A DNA stretch of 64,000 nt from Anthostomella pinea (Eukaryota; Ascomycota; Sordariomycetes; Xylariales; Xylariaceae): contig CAUWAG010000004.1 of the NCBI GenBank assembly GCA_963556695.1, positions 3,968,001 through 4,032,000 on the forward strand. Direction: 5' to 3'. Shown in pieces: positions 23,611 to 36,154 of the stretch (within the stretch, counting starts at the first letter, position 1; each line of letters begins with the position of its first letter). Position numbers and translations under genes: made by a program. The notes below the pieces were generated by a model. It worked only from the letters and a program-made list of their open reading frames with translations. It was not told the DNA's origin and did not search any database.

Positions 23611-26409
23611 TGGAAGAGTCGCGAGAGCACGGATGATGCTGAAGCCCGTTTAGACGCAGAGGCTTCGATCAAAGCATCACGGTATGATAATCCGTCAAAC
23701 CGATCAGGTAAGCCATACATTCCGACAATACACAGTATTATGTGGTCAACACCTCACTCAGACTAAGCACCTGTATAAGCTATTTGCAATGATTCTTCCC
23801 TGGGGCTTATGCCACTTATGAGAATAATACCTTGATCTTAAAGTATACAGAGACTTATAAGACCACCTTTCGCCCATCAAAGTCAAGGGTCAACTGCGGC
23901 CATGTTTTAAGTTTTCCTATTATTAGCATTGACGAAGCACAAGACGATGTATGGATGATCCTGTTGTTCGAATTCTTCTAGAAAGGGTGGCTTGACTCGC
24001 GCGGGAACTTAGAAATGGTGCGCCGGTCTGGCTCCTGAGGACGGACAAGACCCTCCTATTCGGGGGGCTCCCTGGTTTTCCGTAAACCCGATTGGTCGTC
24101 GGCCTTAACCCCGCCAAACTTGAAGATTAGGTCCAGCAGTTTTCTGCTCGTTGATTCTTCTTCTCCCGGGCCATATTGCCGGCGCAAATGGATGACGACC
24201 GTGTTTCTGAGGTGGTACAACCATGTCAACAAAGTGAGGCGAACACAATAATCCTGTCCGACAGACCCCCGACAGCGCTGAGGTCGGCAGGATTGTCGAA
24301 GAATAAACATAAGAGCGAAATGGATTCGCGAACAAGACTGAGCGATTCCAGAAGGAATTAATCGAGCTATTCTTAAAACAATTGAACCCTGAAGGATTCT
24401 GAAAGTCAAGCTGAAAGTCTAGCGGGCGACACGGACAAGCGCCACCATCTATGAACTAACTTACCTTAGCTCGAGCCTCCGGACCGTTGCTTGAACTTTG
24501 AAGGTGTGCGTCATCACGGATGACAGACGTGTTTTCCATTCGTCTTTGGCGCGACGGACTGCGAAGAAGGGACGAAGACCCCCAATCGCCGACGAGATGG
24601 TTAGGTAGCCAGAACAGACCTGGGGTAGGGCGAACGTCGCAGCCGATTCGGATCTCGCGACAGGTCGGTCACAATCTGAACTTCGACTGAAGGAACGGGG
24701 ATCGATGAGATGTTGCGATGGGTGATGGATACAGTTTGCGACAGGCAGTCTCACACTGGGCGAGGACTTGAGCATGCGCCTTATGTAGGAATGACGTAAG
24801 TTTGTCGCGAGACACTGGGCGTGGACAACCTGAAGCCGGTCTTGCGATCCGACCAATGATGTTTCGACCTTCGGGCCTCGATGCACTTGCGGAGATCCCA
24901 GACGAAGGCGTCGCCCGTTCTTTTCCAAACGAGCCAGATATGACTGCCGGATAACCATCGCCTCGTTTCCTCCAGTTCAATGTTTTTTGGTTGAACGAGA
25001 AGATTATCATTCAGACAGGCCAACACAGGATCGTACGCTGGACCCCCCTGAGACACACTTTTTCTCGCGTGCCGGCTTCTCATTTGTCAGACGCGGGTTC
25101 ACCGTTCTTGTAGAGGACCAATCGCAGGGTTCACACGTTTCTTCTGAGCATTTGATTCGAGCAAGTGATTGCAAGCTTTTGCCACCTCGGACCAAAGAAA
25201 CAGGTCGTCTTTTATTATTAATACAAAGGAGGACTCTGTCTGATGTCGTGGAGGACTGGATCTCCTGCCGCTTTGCGCCTAGTGCAGTCCCATTCTGTCC
25301 TAGACCTGTCCTTTCATCGGCTCGCACCTCGAATGGACTCGTTTCTCTCCTTGGTGCCGGGTGTTTTTGATCTCATGAAGGCAAAAGAGTGAAACGAGAC
25401 CTTCGTCAGGTCTTTGTAGCCTCCAACAACTCGCACCTCCGGTTGTGGCTTCGGGGTGTATTCCGTACTCACTGTCATTGGCTTCATCAACAAGTCCATC
25501 TATGATGTGAGAACATACAGTCCGCTGTCCAGGAACTAGCGGAGCATTTTTTGCTAGGCGTTGGCTAAATGCAGCTAGATAAACTCCAATGGTATACCGT
25601 ATCGTAGCCGATATTGGAGTTTGATGATGCCACAGTTCAGTAATCGTGAGGTTCGACGCGTTTATTGTTTACCTGCTCTCTATAGCCATCTCTAAAGAGC
25701 TGAGAAGAGACTCTGCCCTCGATGTTAAGAACATTTCATTTGGGTGTCTCGTTTCCACGAGGATGAATTGAAGGACATTAGTCGTAGGACTGGGGTGGCA
25801 TGAATGAGAATTATTAATCAGACACACACTGTACGGGTACTTAGGGATCAACGATCACGTCTTGGGATAACCTCATTGGGCGGGCATGGCTGCACCGGGT
25901 CCACCACTCGGCTCCTGAGCGTGGGCATGGCAGGCATGGGTGTGGCAGCAGGTGGCAGCATTGAGGCGAGTGAAGCCAAGCACGACCGTGGGTTTTCGGG
26001 GGGTTTTTATGTCTGCCGTGCCTGCCTCTCGTCCCCAAAACCACCCCTTATGTCACTTCTTCCCTCATGACCTCATCGCGACAACTATCGCACACTTTCA
26101 TTCGGACAACCGTTGAACCAGCAATCTCTCGCAACAACCACCCAGTCACCCTGCCTGCCTATCATATTACGCTCCGAACTAAGGCAGCCAGCCAGCCAGA
26201 TTTTGCAATTGACTTATTTAGCAATTGTCGCCACAAGCCCCAAGCCCTGTAGCACCTGATCCCCAAGAGGTGGTTTGTGATTTGCCCTCGGCCCTTGGTT
26301 CTGCAGACTGCCTCCCAAGAAAGAAGACTGTGCGTCGGGCCTCGTTACATCATACTTCTTCCCCAAACCACACTTCGACAAGGCCAACTCCGTCATCGTC
26401 GTCACCACC
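23611..26409. other. 2.8 kb intergenic with no gene recognised
   Basis: Holds the 3' flank of the GST-like gene and the promoter and leader of the bZIP gene. Minus-strand frames at 24461-25370 overlap in all three registers without motif and are not called. CATGG/GGCAT short repeats occur near 25905-25945. Confidence 0.45.
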
Positions 26410-28169
26410 ATGGCCCCTACTACCGAGACCAAGTCGTCAGATAACCCATCGCCAGGTAAGCTCTATCTTCTTCCGTAACGAACCGCACCGTACCGTACCG
26501 TACTGCGCCCGTGCCCGTGCCCGTGCCCGTCTTGCTTTGTCCCATCACCATCCCGTCGCTGCCAATGCCCGCCGTTGCGACATGCGCCTGCTCTAACTAC
26601 CCAATCTAATTAATCGCCATTGTCGCTGACATTCGTTGTCACATGCAGAGACCAATGGTGAGGAGAAGCCATCCGAAGTCAAGCCCGAGGCCAATCCCAA
26701 CAGCAACGAACCCGGCCAACCGTTGGCGCCTCCCCCAAAACCCAGCGAGGCAGCCGACTACTTCTCAAGCCAGTTGAGCCTCGAGCCGAATCCCTTTGAG
26801 CAGTCCTTTGGTACAGGATCAGGCACAGTGGAAACTCCCGGCGGGACCAAACTGCCCAGCGTGGCTGCCTTAACATCTCCGTCGGACGTACTGCGAGGGA
26901 CTGCGGGTACACCATTCAACTGGGGAGGCGGCTCTCTTAGGACGGGACCGCTCAGTCCAGCTATGCTTTCCGGCCCGGCGAATGATTACTTCGGCGACAC
27001 GTCACATACGCTGCGCGGTGGCTTTACACCGAACGAAAGCTCTCTCCGAACTGGCTTAACACCCGGCGGAAGTGGTTCCATGTTCCCTGCGCCGAGTCCC
27101 AACTCGCAGGCTCTCTTTGCTCAATTAGCCAGTGGCGGTGCAACACCGAGTACTCTTGATTTCCATCGGACCGCAATGAACGCCGCCGCGGCCAAGGCCA
27201 ACCGTGTCGACAAGCCCCAAAACGACCAGAGTACGGCAAGGTCTCAGCCGCAAGAAACGAACGGCGTATCAGTCAAGACGGAAGCGAAGCCGACATCAGG
27301 GGTTTTTGACCCCCATGATAACGACGCCGCCAACGGTCTGTTCATGTTGGCTCAAGGTGCACAAGGACGAAAGGGTACACAGCAGACTCAATACCCTGTT
27401 GGTGGTAATCAACCGGTTCACGCCCATCCGGCACCATCACCAGCAAACCAAATCAACAATGGTTCACCTCAGATGAATGGTAACGGCGCACCTCCTGCCG
27501 CAGCGGCACGTGGAGTTAGCGAAGCTGCGAGTGGCGGTTCGGAGGAGAGCGAGCAAGCCAAACCGAGCACTCGAGGAAAGGGGAAGCGAGGTGGTCCTCC
27601 AGCTACAAACGGACGCCGAAAGGCAGAAGAGCCGCCCGCAAAGCAGCCAGCTAACAAGAAAGCCAAGACGGCGCCATCGTCGATTGGTACAGACGATCAT
27701 TCCTCGGAAGAAGAGGATTTGGACCACAAGGTGAACCCTGATGGCACAAAGACCAAGATGACAGACGAGGAGAAGCGAAAGAACTTTCTCGAGCGCAATA
27801 GGTAAGATCCACCATGTCGCTCTACAAATCATCCGAGACTAATTCACAAATAGGGTGGCTGCCCTCAAATGTCGCCAGCGCAAGAAGCAGTGGCTGGCTA
27901 ACCTACAAAATAAGGTTGAGATGTTTAGCAGCGAGAATGATGCGCTTACTGCTCAAATATCTCAATTGAGAGAGGAAGTTGTCAACTTGAAGACTCTTCT
28001 TCTCGCACACAAAGACTGCCCTGTTACTCAACAACAGGGAATCCACGGCGCTTTCATGCAACAGTCAATGGAGACATACAACCCTCAAATCAACCCCTAC
28101 GGCATGGCAGCATCTCTCCCCAACCAGCCGGTCATGGCGGGACAGGGAGTTCAGAGGCGCTTCTCATAG
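26410..28169 (+). CDS. atfA: AtfA/Aft1-type stress-response bZIP transcription factor
   Basis: 504 residues in three exons (26410-26455, 26649-27801, 27854-28169). This CREB/ATF factor acts downstream of the Hog1/Sty1 MAP kinase in osmotic and oxidative stress, conidial dormancy and secondary metabolism. Order of parts: the osmotic-stress (OSA) domain with ADYFSSQLSLEPNPFEQSFG; the HRA segment KLPSVAALTSPSDVLRG; the HRR segment TPSTLDFHRTAMNAAAAK; a disordered Gly/Pro/Gln and Lys-rich linker; then the bZIP split by intron 2, KRKNFLERNR joined to VAALKCRQRKKQWLANLQ, followed by a leucine zipper. The tail ends GVQRRFS. Intron 1 contains short CGTAC and CCCGTG repeats. All splice phases agree. 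Several SP/TP sites before the bZIP could be MAPK targets (inference). Confidence 0.96.
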
Positions 28170-29388
28170 GATGATGGCGGTGCCGACTCCTATCATGCCG
28201 ACGTTCATAGAGGTGCCGGCTCCTGCGTTGCCGACGCTCTGGAGACAACTGAACTACCGCCGACGGGTACTTGATAATGTGATTACCACTGGACAATGGG
28301 TTTGTCCATGCTCCGGCCAGACCAGCGGTGTTCGGCTTTACTTCCGACAACAACGACATTCTGGTGTAGGGTGGGAGACTAATAGTGTCGAGCCTTCCCA
28401 TGGTTTGGGGGTTATCGCCGGCCATTCTCTCGTGGAGCTTGCTCTTGCTCTCCCTGTTTGTAATGACATTCAAGCTTATGAGGGTTTGATGAGGCGTTCC
28501 GGCTATGGCTGCATTGTGGCACTTATAGCCATTCGGTAGTAGAGGCATTGTGTCGAATGCCCTCACCGGCTTGATCTCGCAATGCTTCTCATTGTATGTA
28601 AATGACGGCTGGGCATACAAAAGTGGTGTTCTGGCGGGTGGAACTTGAGCTGGTTGACTTCAACTGGGCGTTCGATGGATTATGGGAGGCGAACATAGGC
28701 CTGGTATTACCTTATCCTTCTCGAACGAATCTGGCCTTCATTTCAGACGTTTATACTAGGTAGCTGGTAAAAGTAAGCTGTCCGCACCATCAAGAGCAAA
28801 CCAGGTGTGATCACATCAATTGCTCGCATGTGCTTGAGAGGTTGGCGTTACTACCACCTAGAGTCCTGTATCTGTGGGATACTGCCATTTCGAAGAACCT
28901 CATTATAATACAGAAGATCATATCCATATCTGTCTTGTAGCAACAGGAATGATGAAGGGGAATGACCCTCTCTGCTTGACGAGTTGAGGGTTGAGAACCG
29001 TGTTGTAAGTGGGACTTGGCTTTGCCCCACAGCGAGTTCATACCTAGTAGCTGGGTGCAGGTGCATGTGCAGGTGCAGGTGGTCTGTGCACCGACACGCA
29101 TGTAAACATTGGAGGGAAGGACCATTCGCGCCTCACCACCACACTTTAACCCGGCGAACCGCAATCGATCACGGCAGAAACAACATCCCTATTACGTACG
29201 ACCGCCGGCTCCATGCTGCTCGAAGAGCCTGGCAGTACCGTGGAACGACCGATGTTTAATTGACGCGTTTTACGCCACCGTCTACGCCCAATTGTCGCCC
29301 GCCCGAATACCCATCGCGAGTCGCGCGACACCCTCGTACCCGGCACAACCTCGGCTTCCAGATTCATGCGCAACGAACGCCAGCGTCC
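28170..29388. other. Intergenic between atfA and DSN1
   Basis: 3' region of atfA and promoter of DSN1. A minus-strand open frame at 28132-28620 overlaps the atfA end but has no motif. GCAGGT short repeats near 29055-29080. Confidence 0.5.
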
Positions 29389-31113
29389 ATGACTACCCTC
29401 GTGCAAATACGTCAGCCGCTACAAGTACTGAGCATGAGCAATCAGCCCAAGCGTCGCAGAAGCGAGCGCCTGGCCGGTACGTCGAAACTGTCCAGTCGCG
29501 GGGGATCGGCTTTGCAATTGAAGATGCAGATAAGGAACAACTACTAACTGCTACGCGACTACTAGCATACGATGAGCAAGACGGTGATTTTGTCTTCACC
29601 CGCGGGTCGAAGCGGGTGAAGACGGCGCAACCCGACCCTATACCAGAAGACGAACCAGCACCAGCTCCCGCGCCCGCGCCAGCACCGAGGAAGGGCAGGC
29701 CGCCCAAGAAGAATAAGGATCGCGAAGTGCCCCCGCCTGCGCCCGCACCCCCAGCACAGAAGAGAGTATCGAAGCGGAAATCGAGTCAGATATCTGTACA
29801 TCAAGATGAACCACCTCCGCCACCACCGCAAAGAACCACGCGACGGACGCGTTCTTCCATTGAAGCGCCAGAGCCCGAGCCCGAGCCGCCCAAAGCTGCG
29901 CCGCCCAAAGCTACGAATGGTGTGAAAAAGAGCAACCGGATAAAGGAGCCTCCACAAGAGCCTCCGCAAGAACCCCCACTAGAGCCTCCGGAAGAGCCAC
30001 TGGATGAGCCTCCTGAGCTCGAGGTTCAGCTGACGCCTATGGATGTGGACAAGACGAGAGGACGGGACATGTCATCAGGGCCCAAGAAGATCGCCCTCCC
30101 TTTTAGCGACACGCCCGTCATAAACCGCAACAAGGAGATGCGAAGGAAGACAGGCGGTCGGCGGAGTAGTCTAGGAATGCGTGGACGAAGAGCGAGCTCC
30201 CTGATTGACAACGGCCACAATGCAATACCGCATCGGGAGGTGGCCTCTGCTGAATTCTATAAGCATATTGAAGCCACGGGCCCCAGTGAACCGCGGCGGA
30301 TGAAACAACTTCTGACGTGGTGCGGCGAGAGATCGCTGGCGGAAAAACCGCCGCTGGGCTCACTGAATTCTAATGCGGTCCTGGGAGGTAAGAACAACTC
30401 CTTGAAGCCGGATCATCTATATCGTATCCGAGGCTAATCTTGTTCCCGCAGCCCGAGCGATCCAAGACCAGTTACTAAAAGACTTCGCTTCGCGTTCGGA
30501 ATTCTCGGACTGGTTTGCGCGTGAGGAAGTACCAAGACCGCCGGCAATAGAGAAACCGAATCCACGGAATATCGAGCATGAGGAGAAGATTGTTGAATTG
30601 GAGGAGAGGATGAAACGGTACGACAGAGTTCAAAAGCTGCGAGGTTCAATTTGCTAATGATGATCCAGGTTAACAGCCGAAAGGGACACATGGCGGTCCC
30701 TCAAAGGACAACAACTGCCGGAAATACCACCGCTCTTCTCGCTATCCGAAGCGAAAACGGATCAGTCATTACCAGATGCAACTCTCCTCGACTCAGAAGA
30801 GGCACAGATACTTGCCTCTCTGACGAATTCGTCTGGCTCGACAATCACCTCTCTCATACCGAAAACGCAAGCTCGACTTCAAGCCTTACAGAAATCTCTT
30901 GAATTCAAGGTCGACCATCTTGCAGACAGCGTACACAAGGTGGAGCAGCGCATGACAACAGCAAGCCGGCAAGCTGATATGGTGCTTGGTCTCAGTGCAG
31001 CAAGGCTAAAGGAGCGGGAAGAAAGAGAGAGAGCCAGCGCCGGCACAAGGGACATGCCAGTAATGGAGGTTCTGCGCAGTCTAGGCAGGATATTACCCGA
31101 GGGCGGAGGGTGA
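29389..31113 (+). CDS. DSN1: Kinetochore MIND/Mis12-complex subunit Dsn1 (Mis13)
   Basis: 506 residues in four exons (29389-29476, 29566-30387, 30452-30617, 30669-31113), all phases consistent; intron 1 has an exact CTACTAAC branch site. The subunit links the inner kinetochore (CENP-C) to the Ndc80 complex. The N-terminus is disordered, with Pro/Ala and EPPQEPPQEPPLEPP repeats. Then come the basic GGRRSSLGMRGRRASSL, the RRSS-type Aurora B/Ipl1 sites known in Dsn1 homologues, and the family core HREVASAEFYKHIEATGP and EPRRMKQLLTWCGERSL. The C-terminal half is helical, with DFASRSEFSDWFAREE and coiled-coil stretches (LQALQKSLEFKVDHLADSVH), ending in a Leu-rich tail. Regulation by Aurora kinase is inferred from the conserved sites. 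Intact. Confidence 0.94.
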
Positions 31114-31452
31114 TAGAGTAGCAGGGAGAAATGATAATGAGGAGACGGCAGAGAAACTGCACCATAACACCATCTGTCATTCGTTTGGGACTGCGTCAGG
31201 GGTTCTGGAAGATACCACGTTCGAATACCTGAGGCTGAGGAGAAAGCAGCACCAGGAAATCGATATTCTACATGATTTTACGACCGGGAACGAGACGGCG
31301 GGACTTGGCTTGGCGTGGTTTGGTGACCCTCTGGCATCCATCACACACGGGGTTGTTTGGCGTATAGGAGCTTTTGTTTTGTGTTTGCGTGGTGTTGAGG
31401 TCCCGCCGGAGACTTGCCCTTTCCATTACCTTCACACTTTTCTTCTGCCACC

Positions 31453-32205
31453 TCACCTGCAGATCCTCCTCTTTGCGAGGATATCCCCAGTTCTCGTGGT
31501 ATTGTCTCTGGAGAAGCAGTCACTCTGTGCTTTGGAGAGCTCAAAGCAGGAGGGAGACGCAAAGGCGGTGCCACCGTTCGGAGTTGGAAGATCGATCTTA
31601 TTGAGATACAACAAACCCCACCGATCAGCCTCGCTAATATGGGCATCACCAGATGCCTCATGCACAATAGCTTCCTTCTCAATACAACATCGATCACCCC
31701 AATATGCTGCTGCTCAACAGTTCTACCGGTATTTGACGATTTCGAAAGAAGGGGAAGGACATCCATCCACAATGCATCGACGATAGGCGAGTGAGCGGAC
31801 AGGAAGCGGATTCTCCATAGCCACAAACGTATCGATTGCCATCATTAAATACCACACGCTGTAACTCAAAGTGAGTTTCCGACGTTTTATCTTGCAAGCG
31901 CGCTCGCAGCGTCTCGCCGTCGGACCAGTACAGACATTGCAACTGAGAGGTTGGGCTGTATTTTACACGTACAGAGCCTGAAGGCTGAGCAGTACCCCAT
32001 AAGTCTTCGCGGATAGGGGGGAGCGGCGAGAATCGAGGTGCGGGTGGCAAGTAATCAAGCGGGACTGGACGGTTTCAAGCCCGTCGACCAACCAGTGGAG
32101 CAGGCTATCAATGTCTGCTGCTGGCGTCCTGGATCCTCCCGGAGCTTGTTGGGATAGACTTCAGGAATCGTTATCAACGACGGCGACGAAGGACATGTGG
32201 GACAT
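31453..32205 (-). pseudogene. Decayed gene of unknown family with stops and frameshifts
   Basis: A protein-like sequence of about 250 codons can be followed on the minus strand from an ATG at 32205 through a TGA (32161-32163), a frame change near 32053, an open block (REDLWGTAQPSGSVRVKY, QLQCLYWSDGETLRARL, FELQRVVFNDGNRYV), a second frame change near 31847, then ENPLPVRSLAYRRCIVDG, a TAG (31723-31725), a TGA (31714-31716) and EADRWGLLYLNKIDLP up to a stop at 31453. The three stops are one C-to-T step from Gln or Arg codons. I do not know the family. Part could instead be a spliced gene, but no GT-AG pairs rescue the frame changes. Confidence 0.5.
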
Positions 32206-33641
32206 GTGGGACAACGTCAACAGCGGATTCTTTCCATGGAGAGAGATCCAGCAGTCCCATACATAACCCTATCGGAGATGACCATTCATCGGCGCTGTGC
32301 CCAACCCCTTCGTAGCTTTGTCTCGTCGCCTTCTCTCGAGGCTCAATACGCTCTAAGCGAGTGCGGACGGGAAGAGAACAGCGTATCTTTCTGCTTCGGG
32401 TGGATATAATTCTTTTCCGGCGGCATAGCAAAGGAATCGACTATCTTGGGCCTTCGCCAAGACATAGAAAGCGCAGCTTCGTCCTGTTTCCGAGCGGAAA
32501 GCTTGAGGATGCTATGAGCATCACCAAGAGGGGGCACAGCGATCAGTCGGCACTGCCAGGCAGAGATGGCAATACAGGGCATCTGTTCATATAAGCCCCG
32601 AGGAGGAGGAGGAGCGTAAAGACGCCTGTTCCAAACATCACGTCGACGGGTTCCACGTGTCCTCCTCGCTACGACTACAGCCCCGCCAGCACGCACGGTG
32701 GTGAACGCATGGCACCCTGCGCAGCGCGTACGCACAGCGTGACTGGTAATAACGGCCTTCCGAAGCCGTCCACGCTGGGTCGGATCCTTCGGAGCATGTC
32801 TCCATTTGACATAGCTCTACACGCGCGAGCCGCTCGCCGTACGAGCCGGTTTGCCAAAGACCTCGTCACTAGAAGACTTTCTCTCCTTTTGGTGCTGGTG
32901 TTAGTACCCCCTGCCTGATCTCGTCACTCTGTCTGGCCGGCAAGCACGACGATGTAAATGTATATGTGCTGTTATACGTGCAGAAGGTTCTCGAGCAATG
33001 CACCCACGGTTCGGCACCGGCGGACAGACGTTCGGACCTCTATTCGACCGGAACGAGGAGGAGATGAGGTGGTATGGCTATGCGAGTTCTAGCTGCAGAA
33101 ACAGAAGCGCCAGCGGCCTATGGTCTCGATCACCAGGGAGGATTCTGGCATGGGCATCAAGTGCTTCGGCCTTGGTGATATCAACAATGCCAACGGTTCA
33201 TCAAAGCCACATAGCACTCCTACCAAGTCGTACTGATGGCGGCTGTCCTAATACATGGTCCATGATGTGGGTGTCTTGTTTTGTACGGGCCTATTGTAGC
33301 CATCTACTATGTACATACTTCGTTCTAAATATACAACAGAAGTCGTGGCTATGGTGCTCGGCTGATGTCTTACAACTCCTGTACCAACCCCTTATCTGTG
33401 CCGTGAGTATCGCACAACCGTCCATGGATGGCTTTCTAGCTGTTGTACAGTATAGCCTTGTGATGAGCTTGACACTCTATATGCATCCCTATGCTCAACT
33501 GTCATCTCACACAGCCCCATATCATGAACATACAGCCATAGCCCCTTCTTCCATAAGCCGACTATTACATGTACTCTCACACTTCCCCACCCAGCCCCCT
33601 TTCTCCTTCCCCACACCCTACGACAGACACTACGACAGACA
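32206..33641. other. Intergenic, nothing recognised
   Basis: 1.4 kb between the decayed gene and the SDHAF2 stop codon. The 296-codon frame at 32998-33888 runs antisense into SDHAF2, has no motif and is treated as chance. Confidence 0.4.
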
Positions 33642-34648
33642 CTACGACTGCAGCGCAGGCATAAAAGCCATCCCCCCTTCCTGGCTAGCCCGCCTCTTGA
33701 CATGCTCCCGCAGCAGCGCCAGCACCTCGCTGTCGCGCCACCGCACCGGCACCGGCCGGTACGCCGGCTTGAACGTCCCCACCGTCTGCGCCCACTCGCC
33801 CTCGCCCGGCTTGCGGTACGGCTCCTCGGACGCAGCGGCCGCGGCCGCCACGGCGTTAGCGCCCGGGTTGGCTTTGGTGTCGTTGTAGTCGGCTTCGCGC
33901 GCCTGGCCGCCCGTCGAGGTAGCGGCCGTGGAGTGGTGGGATTCGGCGGTCGCGGCTTCAGCGCCGCTGCCGTAGGTGGGTGAGGAGGTGTCTGTTGTGG
34001 TTGTTGGTTGTGTTTGTGTTGAGGTTGAGGATGAAGAAATGGAGGAAGTGTTGTTGTTACTGCTGACGGCGTCGGCGACGGGCGACGGCGCCTCCTGCGT
34101 CGCCCAGTAGTAGATGTCCCAGTCGTTCTCGTCGAGGAACATGTCGTACTGCGCCATCCGCTCGCGGCTCATGGTCGGCAGGTAGGTGTCGGCGAAGGTG
34201 GACAGCAGCAGGTCGGACTCGAGGGTTCCGCGCTTGCGGGACTGGTCTGTTGGTAGGTCATGCATTAGTAACGTTTGATCGAAAAAGGGAGGGGAGGTAA
34301 GTTGGGAACAGTGTATAGCATAGAGTGCAGATGGGCTATGCAGAAGAAGAGAAGAGATCGTCGGCACATACACACCAACCGCGCGCGCATCGTCCGGTCG
34401 TCCTCGCCCACCCGGCGCATGGGCTGGATGCGGAAGTCGGCGCCCTCGATCTCGCCCACGCCCATCTCGGCGTTGGAGGGGCGCTGCTTGTGCGGCTCCA
34501 TGGGCGGCGCATTGCCGACGGTGGCTCGCAGCGCTGTGGTGGTGCTGAGAGGCCGCAGGAGAGGAAGAAGACTCGCTCGGGATGACGACGACGAGAGCGC
34601 CCGCTGCGCTGGGCCGCGCAGGAGCATGGTGCGGGTTAATGAGGCCAT
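33642..34648 (-). CDS. SDH5: Succinate dehydrogenase assembly factor 2, mitochondrial
   Basis: 293 residues in two exons (34648-34372 and 34246-33642; 125-nt intron with GTATGT donor). The factor helps insert covalent FAD into the flavoprotein subunit of complex II in the matrix. The N-terminus is a typical mitochondrial presequence (Arg/Ser/Leu-rich, no acids). The core is diagnostic: [39 protein letters not shown], and [19 protein letters not shown]; the junction rebuilds VYQSRKRG exactly. Between that helix bundle and the C-terminal [23 protein letters not shown] segment lies an unusual disordered insertion of about 80 residues rich in Ser, Thr, Asn and Ala. Function should be kept because the FAD-insertion core is complete. 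Confidence 0.95.
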
Positions 34649-35336
34649 TTTGGGCTAATTCGGATCAATTTGGCAGTTGTAGTCTATCGAGGTAACAATT
34701 CGACTTTTGGTTTCCTCCCAGGGTCCTTGGGGTGTCGAGTTGTTGGTGGTTTTTGTCTGTATTGTGTCGTTGACGTAGTCGAATGCTAGGAAGTTTGGGA
34801 GCTTTGACGAAGTCAAGTCAGGGTCCACTTGCCCCGGGCTGCCGGGTATGCATGCCCGGCCGGCAAGATGCGGCCGAAGGGGTCGCTCCCGTCTTGCGTC
34901 TTGTTCGCATGCTCCCTGGATCTTCATCTCAAGTCAATATTGACAATCACTAGCTGCTGAGCTTCTGGCAGTACGCAAGTTGCGAGAAACTTCCCTCGAC
35001 CGAAAGTTACTGGCAATAGCTACGTATAATCCCCACGGCAAGAGTGATATGCTCCTGCGGTATTCAAACAGTGCTGTGTTCCGTTATTCGATTCCTCTCT
35101 TGACTCCGGGCACGCATCACTAGACGCCTATACAGATTATGTGTACAAGCACGAACCATTATGTTCCGTGTCTAGCCTCCCATTTTGCCCTCCCAAGTAT
35201 AGGTCCCGTACGGTTCGTCTCGTGTCATGGCCTTCGTGACATCTATGCTGTATCAAGGCGGCTTGCCGAGCACCAATGGGACGTATCGTATTGCGGTAGT
35301 CCACGCTTCCTCAAAACAACATGATTGTAGAGCCCT
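34649..35336. other. Intergenic
   Basis: About 690 bp holding the SDHAF2 promoter and the ERV25 3' region, both genes on the minus strand. No gene or clear signal seen. Confidence 0.5.
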
Positions 35337-36154
35337 CTAAATTAAATGCTTCGATCGGAAGTATGCCCGCAGGTACATGATCTGCCATCCCCACAGGGCA
35401 ACAAGCAGCATGGTAGTACCAATGCCGAACCACTTGACGCGCGTGTTGGTGCTCTCGTTGGTGTCGCGCAGCTTCTGCTCGCGCGTGCGCAGGTAGTCCA
35501 TCTCGCTCACAATCTCGGCGATCATCTCCTCGATGCGGCGCAGGTCCGTCTCGACGGGTCGCAGCTTCTCGTTCGCCTGGATGGCTGACCAGTCCTTGGC
35601 GTCGGCGCCGATGTCGATGTCGAGCTCGATGTGTCGGCTAGGATTGTTGACGCGGCCTGGTTTGAACGAGTTAAGAGCTGGGCACCCCCTTAGCCCCGCG
35701 CTTGCACCGTTGACGGTTTGACAAGGAGAGGACTTCTAGAGAATAGGGGCGCGTGACTTACCACCAACTAGGAGATTCTCAAAACACACGTCGAAGGCGG
35801 CGTCGGCGTGCGAGGTGAAGACGGTTCGCTGCTCACCAGCTACGTCTCTCGGGCGGCCGTACTCGTTTCCTACTGCATCTTTGATCTGCCTCGTGGTCAG
35901 TTAACCACCAACAGACTGCGTATTTGGACCAATCGACATACGCTCATGTTGACGACCATGCCATCGCCCTTGCTACCGCTGACAATGGCCGTAACTACGA
36001 CCAATGTCTCCTTGGCGACGAAATTCCGTATACATCGGTCCTGCTTCTCGTCGTGCTTTGGGTGTGCTGTGAGGTCGAACTTGAGGGCGTGTACGGAAGA
36101 GATGAAGAGCACCAAGCTACAGACGTACTGCAGCAATGCTCGTGGCAAAGCCAT
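35337..36154 (-). CDS. ERV25: p24-family COPII cargo receptor Erv25
   Basis: 218 residues in three exons (36154-35942, 35885-35762, 35656-35337). Erv25 cycles between ER and Golgi with Emp24 and recruits GPI-anchored cargo. Signal peptide [18 protein letters not shown], then a GOLD domain ([48 protein letters not shown]) with the two domain cysteines. A coiled-coil stalk follows ([20 protein letters not shown]), then a membrane span [18 protein letters not shown] and a short tail [11 protein letters not shown] bearing aromatic and dibasic-like coat signals. Length fits the family. It shares a 453-bp divergent promoter with the U1-C gene. Confidence 0.95.

Noticed and set aside
24461..25370. 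Cluster of minus-strand frames of 100-165 codons
   Set aside because: All three registers are open in part and none has a motif or consistent start; treated as chance.
28132..28620. 162-codon minus-strand frame at the atfA 3' end
   Set aside because: Overlaps the coding end of atfA in antisense and has no motif.
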